The notes: a model not told the origin generated them from the sequence alone. A DNA stretch of 64,000 bases from Spongiactinospora rosea (GCF_003315795.1 NZ_QMEY01000002.1:682001-746000); one strand, 5' to 3'. Positions 44,419 to 52,960 are shown, counted from the stretch's first letter. Translations and numbers: made by a program.

Positions 44419-45873
44419 ATGGACGACCGTAGCAACAATGTGGAGATCATCAGCCCGAACAACGTGCTGGCCAACGCGATGCTACGCACCATTGACATGG
44501 TTCGCCCCCGACTACAGGCCGCAAACCCAGAACGAGTGGCCTTCTGTGTCGGCACCCAGATCAACGGCGCGCCTCACCTTGGCACCTCGCTGGTCCAGAC
44601 TGCCGCGTTTCTGCTCGCCAAAGCGACAAAGCGGACGTTCAACGTGGACGCGGTGGTACGATTCGGGGCTCTGGACAATGCGCCATACGACATCCAACTC
44701 GCCCCCGAAACACACCATGCCTATCAGCAGGCCTATTTCCACGCCCTGGGCGAGCACGGCGTGGATGATCTGATCGGCAAGTACTATCGGGCAATGTTCG
44801 ACTCGCTGGCAGACGCCACAGGTGTCGACTACGAGATCGAGACCTACTCGCGCCGGCAGGCCGACCCGGCCTTCCGGGGTGAGTTTCTCGCCACCCTCGG
44901 ACGGCTCGAACAAATCCGCTGGCCGCTGGCCCCCTCGCATGGGCAGGTCCATATTCGACTGCCGTGCCCCGAGTGCGGCTGGGCTGAAAAGCGGGCCGAG
45001 CGAACGCGACTGCTGAAGATGGGATCCTGGGGCGCGGACTTCTCGGCCGTCTGTACCGAACATGGGGACTATAGAGTAGCAATCACTTCCGACACCAGTG
45101 CCTATCTCGACCTTGCGACGCTCTATCGGAACCTAATCAAAGAACGCCTGGCCGCCCGTGACCACATCACCCTATCGGTCATGGTCAAGGGTGGTGACTG
45201 GGCCTACGGATGCCAACTCGTCGACGAGGCCTTCGCTCACCTGCCCGGTCTGGTACCACCTCCGCGGGTGTTCACTCCTATGGTGCTCACAGACGCTGGT
45301 GCGAAACTATCCAAATCGCTTATCAGGGAAGGAAAGGTAGCGTCGCCGCCTGGCACCCACCCATGGATGCTGGACGTCACCGAGTGGCCCGGCGATGTCG
45401 ACTCCTACGTCGACGCCATGGTCTGGCTCGTCTCCAAGATGCTGGCCGACCCGAAACACTTCTACCGCTCGTACACGTCTCAGGAACTTGACCGGATCAT
45501 GACCGCTCGCCCAACGAAGAAGGCGGGCGTACGCGCCCGCGAGATGAACCTTTATCGCCGGTACTTCGACCTCGTCGCCGACGGCCGCAAGACCATCGAA
45601 GTCCGCGTTCAGTACCCTAATCTGCGTAGCCTCAAGGCCGGCGACCACATTCGCTTCGTCTGTGGCCGAGACGACGCTCTCACCAGGGTGAAGCGTGTCG
45701 CCCGCTACCGAAGCTTCGAAGAGTTGCTAGACACCGAAGGCCCTGAGGCGGTCAATCCGACCAGCCCTCGCGACCAGCAGCTCGCCAACATCCGCCGGAT
45801 TTACGGCCCGGAGAAGGAAGCACTCGGCGTCCTGGCCATCGAGATCGAACTAGTCGGCCAAGCCACACACTAA
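44419..45873 (+). CDS. Class I aminoacyl-tRNA-synthetase-like catalytic domain fused to an ASCH domain
   Basis: 484 residues. The N-terminal Rossmann part has FCVGTQINGAPHLGTSLVQT, a HIGH-like motif at 53-56 (HLGT). A zinc ribbon is at 183-215 (CPEC...C...H) and a KMSKS-like AKLSKS at 295-300. The overall order recalls class I lysyl-tRNA synthetase. No anticodon-binding domain follows; instead residues ~375-480 form an ASCH (PUA-like) domain with DGRKTIEVR (388-396). Both ATP-handling motifs are kept, so it probably still makes an aminoacyl-adenylate. tRNA recognition would have to come from the ASCH domain, or the acceptor is not tRNA. Last gene of the module, about 70 bases before the IS element. 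Confidence 0.83.
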   Translation: MDDRSNNVEIISPNNVLANAMLRTIDMVRPRLQAANPERVAFCVGTQINGAPHLGTSLVQTAAFLLAKATKRTFNVDAVVRFGALDNAPYDIQLAPETHHAYQQAYFHALGEHGVDDLIGKYYRAMFDSLADATGVDYEIETYSRRQADPAFRGEFLATLGRLEQIRWPLAPSHGQVHIRLPCPECGWAEKRAERTRLLKMGSWGADFSAVCTEHGDYRVAITSDTSAYLDLATLYRNLIKERLAARDHITLSVMVKGGDWAYGCQLVDEAFAHLPGLVPPPRVFTPMVLTDAGAKLSKSLIREGKVASPPGTHPWMLDVTEWPGDVDSYVDAMVWLVSKMLADPKHFYRSYTSQELDRIMTARPTKKAGVRAREMNLYRRYFDLVADGRKTIEVRVQYPNLRSLKAGDHIRFVCGRDDALTRVKRVARYRSFEELLDTEGPEAVNPTSPRDQQLANIRRIYGPEKEALGVLAIEIELVGQATH

Positions 45874-45944
45874 GCTGCTGGTCGCCGCGCAAACTTCATC
45901 GTAGGTCGCCCCTGTCACCACCTGCAAGGCAACCACCAGTGACA

Positions 45945-45967
45945 TGCCCTGTGTTTTCCGGACACCG
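45945..45967 (+). repeat. Left terminal inverted repeat of the IS3-family element
   Basis: Begins TGCCCTGTG and continues through TTCCGGACACCG. It matches the reverse complement of the other end at 17 of 23 positions, with the core TTCCGGACAC identical. Confidence 0.8.
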
Positions 45968-45983
45968 AAGTAAATGAGCTATA

Positions 45984-46893
45984 TCATGCAGCGGCTCGCC
46001 TGCCGAACCATTCCTCGAGAACTTCCAGCGGTGGCCGATATCCCAACATGGAATGCAGGCGCCGACGATTATAGAAGCCCTCAATATACTTAATCACAGC
46101 GGTACGTGCTTCCGTCACGCTCGTGAAGCTACGATGATGAACGAACTCCGTCTTCAGCTTGCCGAAGAACGATTCCGCCATCGAATTGTCGAAACAGATC
46201 CCCGTTCGCCCGACCGACTGCCTCAAACCATGCCGGCGCAGCGTGGCAGCGTACATGTGAGACGTGTACTGACCACCCCTGTCCGAGTGAAAAATCGCTC
46301 CAACGGGGAGATCTACCCGCATCGCGGCCATGTCGAGGGCTGCGCACACCAAACCGGCCGGATACCGCACATCCAATGCCCACCCGATCACCGCCTTCGA
46401 AAAGCAATCAATGACAGTGGCCAGATAGAGCGGCCCCTCCCCGGTCTTGATCTCGGTGATGTCGCCGACCAGCTTGGCTCCGGGCTCCTCAGCGGTGAAG
46501 TCGCGGCCCACCGGTCCGGGACCGGGCCGGCCGCCTTGTCCGCGACGTCAGCCCACGCCGCCGCTTGACCTGCACCGGCGTCAGGCCCAGGTCCCGCATC
46601 AACGCCCGCACCAGCTCATCATCGACCTCGATCCCCATCCGCCCCAGCGCCGCATGAACTCGCCGGTAACCGTACGTCCGCCCCGATTCGGCGAACACCT
46701 CCTCGATCAACGGCTTGAGGTCCTCACGACGCCGCTTCCCGGCCGACATCGGCCGATCCCGCCATTCGTAATACCCCGATCTCGAAACCCCGAGAAGACG
46801 GCACATCATGGGCAGGCCGAAGTTGGCCTCCTCCGCGTGGATCAGCGAGAACTTCTCACCGGCTACCGCTCCCTCGCAAAGAAGGCCGCGCAT
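45984..46893 (-). pseudogene. IS3-family transposase orfB with two frameshifts
   Basis: The DDE transposase is split into two frames. The upstream part (46893 to ~46500) has GVSRSGYYEWRDRPM and RTYGYRRVHAALGRMG. The core (to 45984) has [20 protein letters not shown] (first Asp), [12 protein letters not shown] (second Asp) and [15 protein letters not shown] (Glu). Between them about 40 bases read correctly only if two single missing bases are allowed: RGLT, then [11 protein letters not shown], then VGRDFT lie in three frames. This is not the programmed orfA/orfB shift, which is elsewhere, so the element cannot make active transposase. Confidence 0.88.
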
Positions 46894-47147
46894 ATATTCA
46901 GGAAGGCGTTCTCCTGCTCAAGTTCCGCGATCCGACGTTCCATCTCGCGTACCCTCGCACGCTCCGCGGCATCCCGGGCCGGCTCGGTGTTCCCCGACCG
47001 GCGGCGCTTCTCCCTGGTCACCCAGTTCCGCACGGTCTCCCGCGATACACCGAAATCCTTGGCCGCCTGCCCGATCGTCGACCGCTCGTCCAAGACGGCC
47101 TTGACGACCTCGTCCTTGAACTCCTCTGAGTAGTTCTTCCCCGCCAC
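46863..47147 (-). CDS. IS3-family transposase orfA
   Basis: 94 residues. Helix-turn-helix with NYSEEFKDEVVKAVLDE and AAKDFGVSRETVRNWV, followed by a leucine-zipper-like helix (RVREMERRIAELEQENAFL). Overlaps orfB by about 30 bases in another frame, the usual arrangement for a programmed frameshift. Intact by itself but useless without orfB. Confidence 0.9.
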   Translation of the reverse strand: MAGKNYSEEFKDEVVKAVLDERSTIGQAAKDFGVSRETVRNWVTREKRRRSGNTEPARDAAERARVREMERRIAELEQENAFLNICAAFFARER

Positions 47148-47186
47148 GAACCTTCCTTCCCAGACCAGTCAGCACCCTACTTGGCA

Positions 47187-47209
47187 CCGTGTCCGGAAGA
47201 TCAGGGGCA
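47187..47209 (-). repeat. Right terminal inverted repeat of the IS3-family element
   Basis: Read on the minus strand it begins TGCCCCTGATC and continues TTCCGGACACGG. It is the partner of the left end at 45945-45967. Confidence 0.8.
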
Positions 47210-47627
47210 CCTCACACGCACAGTCATCAGCGAGCGGTATTACCTGGCCGACGCGCTTTTTCTGGTGGTCCTGGAAGGCGAAGTGAACATGCTCGACAGG
47301 GTCGCCGCCGCCGTACGAAGCCCCCATTGGCCGTTGTCGTTCGGGCGTAAGGCGTACGTTCCGGCCCGTCCGCTGCTCGAACCAGGAGAAGGGCCCGAAG
47401 CGCAGCCCGCCGAAGAGATCCTGAAGCGACACCGATGGCTGGGGGAAGGACCCCAGCCCACAGAGCCGCTGCGGACGGTGGTCGAGTGTTCGCCTGGGAT
47501 GGCCGGGGCGGAGGTTCGGTACGACCAGCCGGTCAGTTTCAGTGCGAATGATCGGCGGTTCGCCGCGCGGGCCGTCCGGATCGGCGAAGTGGTGCTGACG
47601 AGCGAAGGAGCGCGCCAGTGTTCCTGA
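47210..47627 (+). pseudogene. cas5e: cas5e (casD), 5'-truncated by the IS element
   Basis: The remaining ~139 codons encode the C-terminal half of the type I-E Cascade subunit Cas5e: ERYYLADALFLVVLEGEVNM, WPLSFGRKAYVPARPLL and AEVRYDQPVSFSANDRRFAA are in the expected order. Roughly the first hundred residues, including the N-terminal crRNA 5'-handle-binding part, are missing. The reading frame now runs straight out of the IS end. The stop overlaps the cas6e start by ten bases, the usual I-E layout. Confidence 0.88.
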
Positions 47628-48289
47628 CCAAGCTTCTCATCAACCCCAGGTCGGCCGCATTCCGCCGCGATGTCGCCGACGTCCACGACATGCACCGCAC
47701 GGTGATGTCCGGCTATCCCGAAATGCCGCCCACCGGTACGTTCCGCAGTGAGCACGGCGTGCTGTGGCGCATCGACACACTCCCGAACGGCCACATCATC
47801 CAGTACGTCCAGAGTCGTACCGAACCCGACTGGAGCGGCCTCCCCACCGACCTCCTCCTCAAAGCGGCAGAGGTACGTTCCCTACAGCCGGTGCTGGACG
47901 CCGTCGCGCCCGGCCGGAGGTTCGCGTTTCGGCTGATGGCCAATCCGACGCGCTGCGCGCATGCCAAGGACAGCACAGACCGCAAGCGCGTACCGCTGCG
48001 GCAGCCCGCCCAGCAGCTCGAATGGCTCATCGGCAAGGGCGAGCAGCACGGTTTCGTGATCCCGGTCAGCCGCCAGGGCGGCCCCGACGTGGCGCCCAGC
48101 CCGGCCCCGAGGTTGATCGGAAAACGCCGCGAGAGCAGGAAGATCACCATCGATCCGGTGCGGTTCGACGGGCATCTCGTGGTCACCGACCCCGAACTGT
48201 TCACCGCCGCGCTGACCACCGGCATCGGCCGGGCCAAGTCCTACGGGTGCGGCCTGCTGAGCCTGGCCCCGGCCAGAGTCAAAGCGTAG
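47618..48289 (+). CDS. cas6e: Cas6e (CasE/Cse3) CRISPR RNA endoribonuclease, orphan
   Basis: 223 residues, GTG start. In type I-E systems it cuts CRISPR transcripts within repeats and remains on the crRNA 3' hairpin. FLTKLLINPRSAAFRRDVAD opens the protein. HDMHRTVMSGYP places a histidine at position 26, as in the Thermus enzyme. The C-terminal GIGRAKSYGCGLLSLAP is the glycine-rich RNA-binding loop. The gene looks intact, but cas3, cse1, cse2, cas7, cas1, cas2 and repeats are all absent from the window. It ends 11 bases inside the convergent siderophore ATPase gene. Confidence 0.92.
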   Translation: MFLTKLLINPRSAAFRRDVADVHDMHRTVMSGYPEMPPTGTFRSEHGVLWRIDTLPNGHIIQYVQSRTEPDWSGLPTDLLLKAAEVRSLQPVLDAVAPGRRFAFRLMANPTRCAHAKDSTDRKRVPLRQPAQQLEWLIGKGEQHGFVIPVSRQGGPDVAPSPAPRLIGKRRESRKITIDPVRFDGHLVVTDPELFTAALTTGIGRAKSYGCGLLSLAPARVKA

Positions 48290-49064
48290 GAACGACCATA
48301 GGGGTGCCGGTCACCGGATCAGGTACGACGACGCAGGGCAGCCCGAAGACGTCCTCCACCAGCGCCGCGTCGATGACCTCCCCCGGTGCCCCCTCCGCCA
48401 CGATCTTCCCGTCCTTCATGGCCACGATGTGGTCGGCGTACCGGCACGCCTGGTTGATGTCGTGCAGTACCGCCACGATCGTGCGCCCCTGGTCGCGCAG
48501 CCGCGCCAGCAGGGCCAGCAACTGGTACTGATGCGCGATGTCCAGAAAAGTGGTCGGCTCGTCCAGCAGCAGGTGCCCGGTCTCCTGGGCCAGGACCATC
48601 GCCATCCACACCCGTTGCCGCTGCCCGCCGGACAGTTCGGTGACCGGGCGGTCGGCGAGGTCGGTGACGCCGGCCGCCGCCATGGCGTCCGTCACGGCCC
48701 GTTCGTCGGCGGGGGACCAGGTGGACAGGGGTGTCTGGTGGGGGTATCGGCCGCGGGCGACGAGGCGTCTGGCCACGATGTTCTCGGGGGCGAGCAGGTT
48801 CTGGGGCAGGAAGGCGACCTCCCTGGCGATGGCCTTGGGGCGGTAGCCGCGGACGTCCTTGCCGTCCAGCAGTACGGCTCCGGCCTCCGGCCGCAGCAGG
48901 CGGACCAGGGCGCGCAGCAGGGTGGACTTACCGGAGGCGTTCGCGCCGACGACGGCGGTGAAGGCGCCGTCGGGGACGGCGACGTTCAGGCCCGCCGACA
49001 CCACGCGCTCGCCGTACCCGAGCGTGATCTCCCGCGCGGTGAGCCGCGCGCCGGTGGACGTCAT
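48279..49064 (-). CDS. Ferri-siderophore ABC transporter ATP-binding protein (FecE/FepC-like)
   Basis: 261 residues. Walker A GANASGKST, signature ELSGGQRQRVWMAM and Walker B LLLDEPTTFLDI are those of the iron-siderophore importer ATPases (FLDI after the Walker B is characteristic). ATG 49064 overlaps the permease stop. Last gene of the leftward iron operon. Its 3' end overlaps cas6e. Confidence 0.93.
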   Translation of the reverse strand: MTSTGARLTAREITLGYGERVVSAGLNVAVPDGAFTAVVGANASGKSTLLRALVRLLRPEAGAVLLDGKDVRGYRPKAIAREVAFLPQNLLAPENIVARRLVARGRYPHQTPLSTWSPADERAVTDAMAAAGVTDLADRPVTELSGGQRQRVWMAMVLAQETGHLLLDEPTTFLDIAHQYQLLALLARLRDQGRTIVAVLHDINQACRYADHIVAMKDGKIVAEGAPGEVIDAALVEDVFGLPCVVVPDPVTGTPMVVPTL

Positions 49065-50080
49065 GCGCGCCGCACCTCCCGATAGAGCAGCCAGATCAGA
49101 TAACAGCCGCCGATGACCGTGGTGACCACCCCGACCGGCAGCGAGATGGGGGCAAGCAGCAGTTGCGCGGCGAGGTCGGCGGCGAGCAGGAGTACCGCGC
49201 CGGTCAGGGCGGCCGGTGCGAGCGGTACGCCGGGCGCGCCCGCGAGCCTGCGGCCGATCTGCGGCGCGGACAGTGCGATGAAGGCGATCGGGCCCGCGAC
49301 GGCGGTGACCGTGGACGTGCAGGTGACCCCGGCGAGTACGAGGAGCAGGCGCAGCCGGGGGAGGTCCACGCCGGAGGTCATCGCGACCTCGTCGCCGAGC
49401 GCGGACTGCTGGATCGCGTGCGCCAGGAAGGGCGCGCCGGCGGCCAGTACGCCGATGACGGCGAACGGCAGCAGCACGTCCTCCCAGTTGACGCCGTTCA
49501 GCGAACCGGCGTGCCAGGCGGTGGCGGCGATGGCGACCTCCAGTTCGGCGCGGAGCACGATCCAGGAGTTCAGCGCGACCAGGATGGCGTTGACGGCGAT
49601 GCCGATCACGATCAGCCGCAGGCCGCTGAGCCCGCCGCGCGCCGACAGTACGTACACCGCGGCGGCGGTCACCAGCCCGCCCACGATCGAACCCACGGCG
49701 AGCTGCGCCGACGTGCCGCCGAGCATGGTGATCACGACCAGCGCGCCGGTGTAGGCGCCGGAGTCCAGGCCGATCACGTCGGGGCTGCCGAGGGGGTTGC
49801 GGGTGAGGTTCTGGAAGATCGCGCCGGACAGGCCGAGCGCCGCGCCGAACACCAGGGCGGCGGCCACCCTCGGCGCGCGCCACTCGGTGATCACGACCAC
49901 GGCGTCCCCCTGTCCGGCCAGGGCGCGCAGTACCTCGACGGGACTGGCCCAGGTCGCGCCCTGGCACAAACCGAGCAGGGCGAGCCCGAGGGCGGCCACG
50001 ACCAGCGCGGCCAAGGTGACGGCGGTACGCCGGTCGACCGCCGCGGAGTACGGTCCGAAGCGCAGTACGTACGCCTTCAC
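49061..50080 (-). CDS. Ferri-siderophore ABC permease (FecD-like)
   Basis: 339 residues with about nine to ten membrane helices. RVAAALVFGAALGLSGAIFQ and TRNPLGSPDVIGLDSGAYTG are the diagnostic FecCD segments; GPIAFIALSAPQIGRRLAG is the coupling region. Overlaps both neighbours by four bases. It pairs with the next permease to form the channel. Confidence 0.93.
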   Translation of the reverse strand: MKAYVLRFGPYSAAVDRRTAVTLAALVVAALGLALLGLCQGATWASPVEVLRALAGQGDAVVVITEWRAPRVAAALVFGAALGLSGAIFQNLTRNPLGSPDVIGLDSGAYTGALVVITMLGGTSAQLAVGSIVGGLVTAAAVYVLSARGGLSGLRLIVIGIAVNAILVALNSWIVLRAELEVAIAATAWHAGSLNGVNWEDVLLPFAVIGVLAAGAPFLAHAIQQSALGDEVAMTSGVDLPRLRLLLVLAGVTCTSTVTAVAGPIAFIALSAPQIGRRLAGAPGVPLAPAALTGAVLLLAADLAAQLLLAPISLPVGVVTTVIGGCYLIWLLYREVRRA

Positions 50081-51069
50081 AGGGACACCGTCCCGTAGCG
50101 GCGGACGGCCCAGATCAGGGCGGGGCCGCCGAGGAAGGCGGTGACCACGCCGACCGGGACCTCGCCGGTGGGGAGGAGGACGCGGGCCAGGACGTCGGCG
50201 GCGACCAGCAGAACCGGGCCGACGATCACGGTGAGGGCGATCAGCCAGCCGACCGAGCCGCCCGCCGCGCGGCGGACCAGGTGCGGCACGATGAGCCCCG
50301 CGAAGGTGATCGGGCCGGCCACCGCCGTGGCGGCTCCCGCCAGGAGGGTCACGATGAGCAGGGCGACCACGCGGGTGCGGGTGACGTGGCCGCCGAGGCC
50401 GTGGGCGACCTGTTCGCCCAGGGCCAGCGCGCCCAGCGAACGGCTGAGGGCGAGCGCGCCGAGCACCGCACCGGCGATCACCAGCAGCGGCAGGGTCAGC
50501 GGGGCCTGTTCGCGGCCGGCCAGCGAGCCGATCGACCAGAACCGGTACTCGTCGAAGACGTCGGGCAGCATCAGCCGTAGCCCGAGCGATAGCCCGGCGA
50601 GCACTGAGCTGAGCGCGAGGCCGGTCAGTACCAGCCGCAGCGGCGACGTACGCCCGACCGCGTAGACCAGCGCGGCGACCAGCACCGCCCCGACGGCGGC
50701 CAGCGTGAGCTGGGCGGGCTGTGACCCGCCGAGGCCCAGCGCGCCGCCCAGGGTGATCGCGAACCCGGCCCCGGACGTGACGCCGAGCAGGCCGGGTTCG
50801 GCCAGCGGGTTGCGGGTCATCGCCTGGATGAGCGCGCCGGACACGCCGAGGGCCGCGCCGACCGCGATTCCGAGCACCGTCCGGGGTCCCCGCACGTCAA
50901 GGACGATCAGGTGGTCGTCGGTGCCCGCGTACGCGGTCAGCGCCCGCCACACCTCCTCCAGCGGAACGCCGTGCGCGCCCACGCTCACGCTGGCGACGGC
51001 CGCGACGACGAGCAGGACCACCCCCCCTGCCAGGAAGGCGAACCGCCGCGGGGAGTCAGTCTTCGACAA
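50077..51069 (-). CDS. Ferri-siderophore ABC permease (FecC-like)
   Basis: 330 residues, about nine to ten helices. RTVLGIAVGAALGVSGALIQ, TRNPLAEPGLLGVTSGAGFA and GPITFAGLIVPHLVRRAAG mark the FecCD family. It is upstream of its FecD-like partner and overlaps the siderophore-interacting protein gene by 14 bases. Confidence 0.93.
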   Translation of the reverse strand: MSKTDSPRRFAFLAGGVVLLVVAAVASVSVGAHGVPLEEVWRALTAYAGTDDHLIVLDVRGPRTVLGIAVGAALGVSGALIQAMTRNPLAEPGLLGVTSGAGFAITLGGALGLGGSQPAQLTLAAVGAVLVAALVYAVGRTSPLRLVLTGLALSSVLAGLSLGLRLMLPDVFDEYRFWSIGSLAGREQAPLTLPLLVIAGAVLGALALSRSLGALALGEQVAHGLGGHVTRTRVVALLIVTLLAGAATAVAGPITFAGLIVPHLVRRAAGGSVGWLIALTVIVGPVLLVAADVLARVLLPTGEVPVGVVTAFLGGPALIWAVRRYGTVSL

Positions 51070-51886
51070 GCCCGGCTACTCCGCGCTTCCAGTAGCCGGT
51101 GATCAGCGCGTCCATCCGTCCGGCGCTCCACGCGCGCAGCGGCTTGATGTCGCCCGCCTCGCCCGCCGCGAACAGGAAGGCCCCGCCGGGCAGGTCCAGC
51201 GAGCGCACGACGTCGGCCAGTCTGGACCCAGCCGAGTCCCGGACCAGCCGGACGATCTCCACCCCGGGCCGCCCGGCAGGCAGCGGGTAGTCGTGTTCGG
51301 CCGGATCGTCGCATTCGATCACGAGGTGGGCGGAGACGTCGGCCGGGGCCTCCTCCAGCCAGCGCGCGGCGGCGGGCAGCGCCGTGGCGTCCACCGCGAA
51401 GACGTAGTGCCCGTAGGTGTGCGGGAACGCCTTGGCTCCGGGCGGCCCGGCGATCACCACCGCATCGCCGACCTGGGCCTTCTCCGCCCAGGTGGAGGCG
51501 AGGCCGCCATCGTGCAGCACGAAGTCGAGGTCGAGTTCGCGGGCCGCGGCGTCGTAGCGCCTGATCGTGTACTTCCGGGTGGGCGGCATGGGGTGCGGCC
51601 AGTCGAGCATCTGGTGGTCGTTGGGGACGGGGGCGCGCAGCGTGCCGTCCGCGTCCGGGAACACGATCTTGACGTGGTCGTCGGCCTGGTAGGTGTGGAA
51701 GCCGTCGAGCCCGGGGCCGCCGAGGGTCAGCCGCAGCATGCGCGGGGTCAGCTCGTGGCGGGCCGCGATCGTGGTGGTCCGGACGCCGATCGGGTACGGC
51801 ACGCGGACGTTGCCGCTGCCCGCCCGGTGGTGCGCGGCCACCTTCTCCCGCGGGTCGGACCGATCTTCCGTCGCATGGTGGCTCAT
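51056..51886 (-). CDS. Siderophore-interacting protein (ViuB/SIP-type ferric reductase)
   Basis: 276 residues. RKYTIRRYDAAARELDLDFV contains the flavin-binding R-x-Y-T-x-R motif (~106-111) and WAEKAQVGDAVVIAGPPGAK the phosphate loop of the FAD domain. The C-terminal part (~150-276) is the SIP NAD(P)H domain (YVFAVDATALPAAARWLEE). It releases iron by reducing the ferric siderophore in the cytoplasm. ATG 51886 overlaps the binding-protein stop. Confidence 0.93.
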   Translation of the reverse strand: MSHHATEDRSDPREKVAAHHRAGSGNVRVPYPIGVRTTTIAARHELTPRMLRLTLGGPGLDGFHTYQADDHVKIVFPDADGTLRAPVPNDHQMLDWPHPMPPTRKYTIRRYDAAARELDLDFVLHDGGLASTWAEKAQVGDAVVIAGPPGAKAFPHTYGHYVFAVDATALPAAARWLEEAPADVSAHLVIECDDPAEHDYPLPAGRPGVEIVRLVRDSAGSRLADVVRSLDLPGGAFLFAAGEAGDIKPLRAWSAGRMDALITGYWKRGVAGLVED

Positions 51887-52890
51887 GGCTTCACCAGCGG
51901 CGCGAGCGCCTGGTCGATGGCGTCGAGGGTCTGCGTCGCGGACCGGTAGGTCGCGGCCTCGGTGTACCGCAGCGGGAACGCCTTGCCGGCCTTCACCGCG
52001 GGCAGCGATGCCCACAGCTTGGATTCGAGCACGTGCTTGATGGCCGCGTTGGGCGTGCCGTCCGGCTGGACGGAGTACGTGATCACGTCGGCCTCGCCCA
52101 GGCTGTCCGGAAGCTCCTCGATCGCGGAGTATTCGGCGACGTCCTTGCTGCCGCCGCCCTTCTCCTTGACCTCGCCGTAGTAGGTCACCCCGATGTCCTG
52201 CGCGATGTTGGTGCCCCAGGAGCGGGCGTACTCGCGCTGGAAGGTCCCCTTGGCGACGTCCCCGTACGACCCGACGTGCCCGAACTTCAGGCCCTTGAGC
52301 GCGTCACGGTACTTCCCGGTCAGCTCACCGGCCTTCTTCTCGTAAGCCGCCTTCTCCGCCTCGAAGTAGGAGAGCCGCCCGGCCGCGTCGGACTGGCGGC
52401 GGGACAGTTCGCGCCAGGCGTCCGGGACGGTGGGACCGATGTGGATGGTGGGCGCGATCGACGCGAGCCGCTTCATGTCCACGTCGGCGAGCACCGGCTT
52501 GGGCACGCCGATCACGATCAGGTCCGGCTTGGCGGCGGCGATGGCCTCGTAGTTGGTCTCGGCGGCGGTCTCGCCCGCGACCTTGGTCAGCTTCTCGTAC
52601 GTCGCGCGGTCCGCGTCCGTCATCAGCGGTACGCCGCGCTGCCAGGTCGAGATCCCGGCCAGAGAGGCCCCGGCCTCGATGAGCACCGGCACCGCGTAGC
52701 CCGTCGCGATGACGCGCTTGGGGTCGGCGGGGATGGCGATGTCACCGTTGTCGGCCTTGAAGACCCGGGTCTGGGCCGCGCCCTCCGATCCGGCCGCGCC
52801 GGTGGAGGCGGTGGAGGAGCCGCAGCCCGCCAGCAGGGCGAGCGTGAAGGCCAGCGCGCCGGCCAGGCGCCAGGGTGGTCGAGGGGACAT
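51883..52890 (-). CDS. Ferri-siderophore substrate-binding lipoprotein (FecB/FhuD-like)
   Basis: 335 residues with a lipoprotein signal (lipobox LLAGC, Cys23). The type III binding fold has PADPKRVIATGYAVPVLIEA near the start, YEAIAAAKPDLIVIGVPKPV and a single long connecting helix around 150-185. First gene of the iron operon, 70 bases downstream of an iron box. The ligand could be a hydroxamate or catecholate siderophore; no siderophore synthesis genes are in the window. Confidence 0.93.
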   Translation of the reverse strand: MSPRPPWRLAGALAFTLALLAGCGSSTASTGAAGSEGAAQTRVFKADNGDIAIPADPKRVIATGYAVPVLIEAGASLAGISTWQRGVPLMTDADRATYEKLTKVAGETAAETNYEAIAAAKPDLIVIGVPKPVLADVDMKRLASIAPTIHIGPTVPDAWRELSRRQSDAAGRLSYFEAEKAAYEKKAGELTGKYRDALKGLKFGHVGSYGDVAKGTFQREYARSWGTNIAQDIGVTYYGEVKEKGGGSKDVAEYSAIEELPDSLGEADVITYSVQPDGTPNAAIKHVLESKLWASLPAVKAGKAFPLRYTEAATYRSATQTLDAIDQALAPLVKP

Positions 52891-52960
52891 GAGGAGAGGT
52901 CTTTCCGTAGCGAGCGGTTGCGTTGCGCATGCCGGGCATACCGGACATATGCACAGCTAT

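Larger units (their letters stand above)
45945..47209 (-). mobile_element. IS3-family insertion sequence, inactivated
   Basis: About 1265 bp between imperfect 23-base terminal repeats starting TGCCC and sharing TTCCGGACAC. It holds orfA and an orfB broken by frameshifts, both transcribed leftwards. The three or four bases outside each end do not match (ACA versus CCT), so no target duplication is visible. This suggests that sequence next to it has been deleted or recombined since insertion. Its right end cuts into cas5e. Confidence 0.88.

Noticed and set aside
45874..45944. A terminator or small gene between the aaRS-like gene and the IS.
   Set aside because: No stem with a following T-run and no reading frame with a ribosome site was seen in these 70 bases.
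46480..46540. The orfB frame changes as a programmed translational frameshift.
   Set aside because: IS3-family programmed shifting occurs at the orfA/orfB overlap (46863-46893). Here two shifts lie within orfB before the DDE core, which is inactivating.
47181..47209. Start of the cas5e frame inside the IS right end, which could be read as an intact small gene.
   Set aside because: The first codons belong to the IS terminus and the rest matches only the C-terminal half of Cas5e, so it is a truncation and not a new gene.
42738..48300. A CRISPR array or a tRNA integration site around the low-GC module and cas remnant.
   Set aside because: No regularly spaced repeats and no tRNA-like sequence could be found on either strand in this region.
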